Source of the DNA: Siphonodentalium dalli
Lineage: Eukaryota > Mollusca > Scaphopoda > Gadilida > Siphonodentaliidae
Assembly: GCA_032622095.1 (NCBI GenBank)
Contig: CP136064.1
Coordinates: 192,853,948 to 192,917,947, forward strand
Length of the DNA stretch: 64,000 nucleotides
Reading direction: 5' to 3'
Below, in pieces: positions 58,001-64,000 of this stretch (position 1 is the stretch's first letter; each line of letters opens with the position of its first letter). The translations under genes were made by a program, and so were the position numbers. The notes below the pieces were generated by a model that saw only the letters and a list, made by a program, of their open reading frames with translations, was not told the origin of the DNA and did not search any database.

Positions 58001-58555
58001 AATCCAAGATGGCTGCTGGTGGCCATGTTTTTTGGCCGAATGACCCCAAAATGACTCGTTTCCATCTACATGTCATTGTTAACATCCATGACACATTTTA
58101 TGATGATCCATCCAAAGGTACGACCTGTATGCCGTGCCAAAGAATTTAGTCATGCAAAGAGTAAAATCTAAGATGGCTGCCGGCGGCCATGTTTTTTGGC
58201 TGAACAACCCCAAAATTACTCGTTCCCATCTACATGTCAATATTAACATCCATGACAAATTTCATGATGATCAGACGAACAGTACGACCTGTAGCCCGTG
58301 CTAATGGATTGAATATTGAAATCCAAGATGGCCACTGGCGGCCATGTTTTTTCCCGAATGACCCCAAAATGACTCGTTCCCATCTACATGTCAATGTCAA
58401 CAGCTATGAGAAATTTTATAATGATCCGACCAAAGGTACGACCTGTAGCCCGTGCTAAAGGAAATTGTTGACGCATCACACACGCACACACACGGACGAC
58501 GGACGACAAAGCCATGGCAATAGCTCAAACTTTACAAAGTAAAGTTGAGCTAAAA
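55029..58555 (+). mobile_element. Tandem array of about 160-bp monomers with palindromic ends
   Basis: Left end is the 15-bp palindrome AGTGTCAATGACACT (55038-55052) with GTAGCTCAACTT. The right end has CACACACGCACACACACGG, GGACGACGGACGAC and the 30-nt hairpin AGCTCAAACTTTAC...GTAAAGTTGAGCT (58522-58551). Between are about 21 monomers, each with CCAAGATGGCTGC, GGCCATGTTTT, CGAATGACCCCAAAATGACT, CGTTCCCATCTACAT, GATGATCAGACCAAAGGTAC and GACCTGTAGCCCGTGC. Monomers fall into alternating subtypes. The open frames running through the array are by-products. Class (pearl/Helentron-associated) is inferred from architecture. Confidence 0.85.
55976..58236 (+). repeat. 1117-bp higher-order tandem duplication
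   Basis: 55976-57119 and 57093-58236 are the same sequence at an offset of 1117 bp, seven monomers per unit. The only difference noticed is GTAGTCCGTG (near 56856) against GTAGCCCGTG (near 57973). Neighbouring monomers differ far more, so this duplication is the youngest event in the array. Confidence 0.9.
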
Positions 58556-59127
58556 AGGGTTAGGACCGGTTGAAGGGACTGAATAAGGCATTAATTATAA
58601 TATAATTAAGCCTTCTGCGTCTGGTAATTGTATGCGGAGTGGCTGTTTTTGCTTTGTTCACAGAGATAATTGTGATTAGAGCTCCACTCGTGCAAAACGA
58701 ACACGAAACCTGATGATGAGTATAACGTGTCATGCATCATAAATGCATTTGTCATCAGGGACAGGATTTTTTTGTTGGGCGTATCTCTCAACCTCGGTCA
58801 AACCATTCAACAATGAAAAATTACAATAGCACGTGGCGATAATCAAGCGAGCAATTTGTAATGATAATTCGATACAAAACATCGCAAGAAAAGATAAATA
58901 ATAATGCATGCTCTATGCACGAACATACTGGGCTACATCCGAAGATCACATGTTCTGTTCTCTTGGTCAGGTAATTCATCCACTCATTCGCTTATAGGAA
59001 TGTGGCAGTGGTGTGTTGTAACATAACGCCTCCCCCCATACGTCGGCCAACACTTTTAACATTTGGAAATGTCTTGCCCGACACAACCTCAGTTGGAAAT
59101 TTCATTCCAAAAATTGGTTCACATTTT
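58556..59127. other. Spacer between array and right arm
   Basis: Unique-looking DNA with no partner on the left side. CCTGATGATGAG and CATGCATCATAAATGCATTT give small palindromes; nothing else. Confidence 0.5.
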
Positions 59128-59704
59128 TGTAGTGTGTAAATTGTTTTCAGACAAAAACCCGCATATTTAGATAATTTAAATAATTTTGGCCATATTTGTG
59201 AACTGAAACAGTCACCAGATGAAAAAATCTAAACTTTGACATTAGAACATAAAACACAAACAAACATACATGTTTTCACCCTTGCACATGCGCCCCCACC
59301 CTAAAGATGATCCATGTGCCAGCCTGTCCAAATGATAAATGGGATAATTTCAAGCAGAAACGGTCAAAATGTGAAGCATATCATTCGCATCTTTGACATC
59401 CCAGCTCTGGTTTGGCGACATCTCATCGCACGATCGATCTGCGGCATTGATACCCGAAATTGGACGCATATAGTATTTTTGCGAACTGCTCTGCAGCATA
59501 GACAATTTTATGGTGAATTAAACATATATTTTTCTATTGGTACACGCATTATCCGTCATCTATGACTGATAATAATGTTTCAAACGAACTACCTAACGTC
59601 AAAAAGTGTCTACTGTTTATGATAAAATGGGAAATAAGTCGGAATTTCTATTAAATGTATCGGGGTGAGAGCAAGCTATCGTCGCTATCCCCGTCAATTC
59701 TGCG
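59128..59704. repeat. Right inverted arm flanking the tandem array
   Basis: Inverted partner of 54185-55028, about 80-90% alike by eye over most of its length. Its outer edge lies near GCTATCCCCGTCAATTCTGC. Confidence 0.8.
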
Positions 59705-60746
59705 AAAAAGTTTTTGGAGAGTCCGAAAAAATTAAGACTACAAATAGCTCTTCGTAATTCTTATCTGTTGCAGTTCATATTTTGCGAAATAATAATATTC
59801 TAATGCTAACATGGGTCCGAATCCCGAGAATTCCACCTAATAACAGAAATTGTTCTCAATCCAGTTGATGTAACTTTTCATTATGTCCGCCATGAATCTC
59901 TACTCTGGCTAACGCCCGTATAGATCATATTCCACCATGCAGTACAAAACCTGCCAGTGAAAGTTTTTGAAATTTTGATAGGGAATCTTATAAAGTCTTA
60001 TAAAATCTTATAAAATAACGAGGGGACTATATATCTTAGTGATTGCCTGTTCATTAACAATGTACCACGCTATATGTGAAGGTCCCTACACGAAATTGCA
60101 TGATTTAAGTAACTTTGTGAGTGATTTTGCTTTAAAAGTCACAGAAAAGCATGCAATCTCGAACTGGGACCACCCCTAATGTAAAATAGATTATTGAGGT
60201 ATGAGTATTAACAAAGAAACTTAATCCCTGCCTGGGTTGTTCAATGTTATAAAGTTTCATGTCAGAACTTGTCAGAACATCAAAAAGTTCCCATAATTTG
60301 TATTGGTGGAACATGATCTCTACGAGAGAAGATATTCATGACATGATCTAGCGCCAGGAAAGAACTTGTTAAGTAGTTTCTGTGATTGGATTAATTATAT
60401 TTACACACTAAGTGTTGTCATCACTAAATCCAGCATTCTGATTGGTCGGCACCCACGTGGCTAGTTGCAGTTATTTCTCGGTGAATGCGTAACGCCTCAT
60501 AACACCAAGCTAATAACACCATCGATACGTCATTAGGTTTGGAAAGACGAACGCGTAATGTTTTGGGCGCATTTGGACTCGCGCAGGATTGACTTAATAC
60601 ATCATCGGGTTTCAACATGAAGAGAAATTGTTCCTATTAACTTTTGCCAAGGGTGCTATTGGGTATTTTGGGCTGATCTTGTCACGATACACTTTTCGAT
60701 TTAAATATATTTACAAAAGTGGCTTTTTCGCTAAATGTATATAAAT
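59705..60746. other. Intergenic, nothing recognised
   Basis: No gene or repeat placed. Confidence 0.5.
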
Positions 60747-60907
60747 ATAAGGATTAACTGTCATGTGGACTATTTTTATGGAGATGTAACGGTGAGGTAA
60801 GTGGACATAACTTGTATGTAAAACCCTTCGGGTTTTACACAAGTTATGTCCACTTACCTCACCGTTACATCTCCATAAAAACAGTCCACATGACAGTTAA
60901 TCCTTAT
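60747..60907. repeat. Near-perfect foldback
   Basis: ATAAGGATTAACTGTCATGT at the left edge and its complement at the right (to 60907). The arms are about 75 bp with one or two mismatches, meeting at AAAACCCTTCGGGTTTT. Probably a small MITE; the flanking duplication is not evident. Confidence 0.85.
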
Positions 60908-61694
60908 GTAAACGATTATCAGCAGAAGTGAAAAGATTGGTCACAGTCAAAATCAAGACTCAATTAATCTACATGTAACTTATTAGCATTGAGTCCGGGT
61001 TGACTCAGACTTCATGTGGTGGTCCAATCGATGATGGAGCATAGGAATATTTGTGACCACACAGGTTTGATGAGAAGCCCACTGTGGAATTTATACTGTA
61101 TAGAATATATGGACGATTTCTGTTCACATGTCTCGGGTTCTTTTAGTAGATATGTCCAGATTTGCATGGTACATTACGCATTTGTAACATGGTTACAAGG
61201 GTAACAAGTCAGACGTGTTTCTGTCACAACATTAACTTACCAGAGAATATCTCCATCGGATTTTTTAAACGACTTCCAATTGTAACTTTTTAATATTTTA
61301 ATTTTTCTAGTTGGAGTTATACTCTGGTAAGCAATTGTACACGTCGGAATTGTCAAACGACTTCCAAATGTAGCACTGTAACCCTACAAATGCCCACACG
61401 TATTAAATACGCATTTGTTACCGGGTTATTGGAGTTAAAGGTCAGACGCATGTTTTGACAAAATGTCCTTGTATTTAAAAATGGATTTTCTCAAAATCGG
61501 TTAAGAATTTCTTTGTGAAATACGGCAGAAGCGATTATTGTGACAATATTAAGAACCATCGACCAATTGGATATTATAGCCTCATTTACTTTACTTTTAT
61601 GGCATGAAAAATATTTAAAATATTCAAATACCAAGTACTTCTGTAAAATATAATTTGTTTCATAAGTGCAGTTCATATATCCATGATATCGTAT
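60908..61694. other. Intergenic with a diverged duplication
   Basis: GCATTTGTAACATGGTTAC and GTCAGACGTGTTTCTGTCA near 61170-61230 recur as GCATTTGTTACCGGGTTAT and GTCAGACGCATGTTTTGAC near 61410-61460. AACGACTTCCAATTGTA and AACGACTTCCAAATGTA are another pair. Confidence 0.5.
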
Positions 61695-62655
61695 CTTAAG
61701 GACTTTGCTAACCCAATTTTCCCCAAATTTAATGGAGTCCAAAATAAAGGTTTGAGTTCACTTTTATTAGTAATCACAGTAATCAAACCCATGGGTGCAA
61801 CATTTGAACAGTATAATTCATGGTAGATTATGTTAGAATTCAAAATGTGAAATTTGTAGAAGTTTATCAAATCTATTTTTTCGAACCCAAATTCAACAAA
61901 CACAAAGATCACATCTAAGAAAAAGATGTGGGTATGTGTACTGAACATTGTGAAGAATGATGAACAATAAAGATATACTCACATTTCTTCAGTTTTATTA
62001 AGACTTTTGGCTTGGAATCAGTTGTTTACAAATGGTAGATTTCATTGCTCAGAAAAGCTATTTAGGAACTGAATTTGATGGGTCAAGTTAATGTTCACTC
62101 AAGCCAGCTGGGATTATGACCAGCAGGTGCTGAACCATGAGAATATTATATCCTATTCAGGTTGATTGGTGACCTAGTTTCTGGGCTATGGGGTACCACC
62201 AGATTGGGGATTACACAGTTCTTTTGTCAAGAGATTCACAACACACCACTATCCACAGATATTAACACTTAACTGTCACCTCTCTCCAAGCGATGTCAGG
62301 CAAGTTTCTAAATTATTTGTAAACAATTGGTTCTTAGTAATTTTATCAAAGAATGCTTGATAAATATAAATATTATTTTATTGTTCATCATTCTTCACAG
62401 TGTTCAGTGCACATTGCCATATTTTATTCTTTGATATGGACTTTGTGTTTATTGATTTTGGGTTCGAAAAAATAGATTTTAAAAACATCTATAATGTTCA
62501 CATTTAGTATTTCTAACATATTCCACCATGAATTATACTCTTAAAATGTTGCATTCATGGGGTTGGTTACTGTGATTACTAACAAAAGTGAACAGAAACC
62601 TTTATTTTGACGGCATCAAATTTGGGGAAAATTGGGTTAGCAAAGTCCTTAAGAT
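61695..62655. repeat. Inverted repeat, arms about 280 bp, spacer about 390 bp
   Basis: 61695-61970 (AAGGACTTTGCTAACCCAAT to ATGATGAACAATAAAGATA) mirrors 62365-62655 with moderate divergence. No coding sequence in arms or spacer. Confidence 0.8.
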
Positions 62656-62674
62656 CATGAGAGGAGAACTTGTA

Positions 62675-62740
62675 AGCCAGTGCATTCTATTATATATGGG
62701 AGACTCGCATATACAAGAGAATGCACTGGTACAGGGTCTT
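62675..62740. repeat. Solo hairpin module of MITE family B
   Basis: GCCAGTGCATTCTATTATAT, then GACTCGCATATACAAGAGAA and TGCACTGG, followed by GGGTCTTTAATGCT. One hairpin half of family B without the TTAA ends. Confidence 0.65.
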
Positions 62741-63390
62741 TAATGCTTCACCGCAGACTTATTATTCTTTATTTGTAAAATTTAATGATTGTTTTCATTA
62801 AAAATGCAACTAACCATAAATAATTTTCTATATTTTCATGACATGCCTGTCGATCAATGAACAATTGAACTGAGATGAGTTGTGGGTCATGGGTTCAAAA
62901 CCAAGTTAATGCTGACCACCATATCTCTTTGACCTAATTCCTGCTGATTGCTCCCTGCTTTGTGGCCCACACTGCATATCAACATTTGTTTGCATTGGGC
63001 TGTTTTATTCTTCATTATAATATATGCTATATTACGCAATTAAAAATCTAACTCAACATTATGATACAAATGAATCCTCCTCTCATAGAGCCAAGACAAT
63101 AAGCTATTTGGTGATTTGGAGTTTTGTGTGAAATTATTAATTATTCTAGCAGCTAGTTCTTGGTACCGAAAGGGGCAAAAAGTTAAATAATATTTTCAAC
63201 CTCTCAAATGTATTAAAATCGATTGATTTTGTTGTCTCTTAATGATTGCTCAGATTCTACATACAATGAAGATGATGATGATGTGCGAAATTCAAGTTTT
63301 TTTGCCAAATAGATCTATAGAAATTCTTTGTTGAAAATTTCTTGCCATTTTTTGCTGAATATATGCAAAAAGAGCGTATCCAACTTAAAC
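62741..63390. other. Intergenic, nothing recognised
   Basis: AT-rich; no feature. Confidence 0.45.
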
Positions 63391-63504
63391 CACAGGTCCC
63401 CTGGTGCGACAACCCCATAACGAGTGTCCAGCTTAATACCTTAATTAAAATAAAGGTATTAAGCTGGACACTCGTGATGGGGTTGTCACACCAGGGGACC
63501 TGTG
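63391..63504. repeat. Foldback with 49-bp arms
   Basis: CACAGGTCCCCTGGTGCGAC and AACGAGTGTCCAGCTTAATA pair with the complement ending at 63504, with about three mismatches and the loop TTAATTAAAATA. The inner ends fold again (AATACCTT / AAGGTATT). Confidence 0.85.
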
Positions 63505-64000
63505 CCTTAAACCAGTAAACGATGAAGTTGATCGATGCGAGAAAACATTTTGTAAACACAGTAACCGCTTACAAATACGTCTTATTTTATTTCTGCACCA
63601 ACAAAAACTGACATATGTCTTTTTGAGACCGTACGTGTCGAGCATTATGTCGTTTGCCCAGGGTGATTTCTCTAAGAACTGCGCGAAAGGCTGAAACTAC
63701 GGGTGTGTATTTAGGACAGGTATACATAGAGTCGATTTGTTTATGACCATTATCGTACAAGTACAAATTTCAAAATAAAGTTAACATTTTTAATCAATTG
63801 TTAAAGGTATACAATCCGATTCGATGGTCCCCATATCATCAAATTCCAACAGCAACATTTTTTCCTTGAAATGCCGCTCAGTTATCAAGAATTGATTAAT
63901 TGCCTAAAACAATGCTAACCACTGTCAACTATAGTATAAAATTGCCCCAAAAAGTGCTATATATCAACATTTTGTTCAACACAATTTTGTGTCGGAAGTA
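63505..64000. repeat. Right end of window; partner of 22285-22475
   Basis: 63805-64000 is the inverted copy of the repeat in intron 8 (CTAACCACTGTCAACT, CATTTTGTTCAACACAAT). The preceding 300 bp show nothing. Confidence 0.6.

Noticed and set aside
55213-58458. Many open frames of 60-107 codons on both strands of the tandem array, with repeated MTNFMMIRPKVRPV-like protein
   Set aside because: They follow the roughly 160-bp DNA monomer, change frame between monomers and have no start or codon bias; they reflect repetition, not genes.
55029-58555. CRISPR-like array
   Set aside because: Monomers are about 160 bp with no unique spacers, in an animal genome.

Overview
The window is animal nuclear DNA: AT-rich, intron-rich, and packed with decayed transposons. 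The types of repeat (foldback MITEs, tandem-core elements with a CCGT microsatellite, non-LTR retrotransposons) and the divergence of the one host gene suggest a lophotrochozoan, most likely a mollusc. That assignment is inference from repeat style and protein resemblance; no database search was possible.

One host gene is clear. Twelve plus-strand exons between 3331 and 31278 join in frame with GT-AG splice sites to 761 codons plus a stop. They encode the second half of the cytoplasmic domain, the whole membrane domain and the acidic C-tail of an SLC4-family chloride/bicarbonate anion exchanger (AE1/AE2/AE3 type, closest by eye to AE2). The N-terminal exons were not found in positions 1-3330 and probably lie before the window. 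The tail ends in MPI and is followed by a minisatellite that repeats the stop-codon region.

The introns and the 32 kb downstream are built from repeats. Four MITE groups recur. (A) A palindromic family of about 150-215 bp with CAGT ends and TA target duplications (Tc1/mariner-like, 13 copies). (B) A TTAA-flanked family starting CCCTTTCATGA, with internal hairpins (piggyBac-like), plus a related family B2 starting CCCTTTACCC. (C) A second TTAA-flanked family starting CCCTTTCTATACT. (D) A hAT-like family with CAAGCCTTGAAATAG ends and 8-bp target duplications. Several copies are nested, which gives insertion order and exact duplicated target sites.

Layout: 1-3.3 kb, non-coding with a perfect 41-bp-arm hairpin; 3.3-5.8 kb, exons 1-3; 5.9-12.6 kb, a 7.8-kb intron with a 171-bp tandem-core element and a GC-rich minus-strand coding relic of unknown type; 13.6-31.3 kb, exons 4-12 with MITEs between; 31.3-44.7 kb, MITE-rich DNA with no gene; 44.8-49.2 kb, a nearly full-length but frameshifted LINE (endonuclease plus reverse transcriptase) bounded by a 15-bp target duplication; 49.4-49.8 kb, a CR1-like LINE tail on the minus strand; 54.2-59.7 kb, a large structure in which diverged inverted arms flank a tandem array of about 160-bp monomers containing a nearly identical 1117-bp duplication; 59.7-64 kb, small foldbacks and inverted repeats. 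No tRNA, rRNA, CRISPR or second host gene was recognised.
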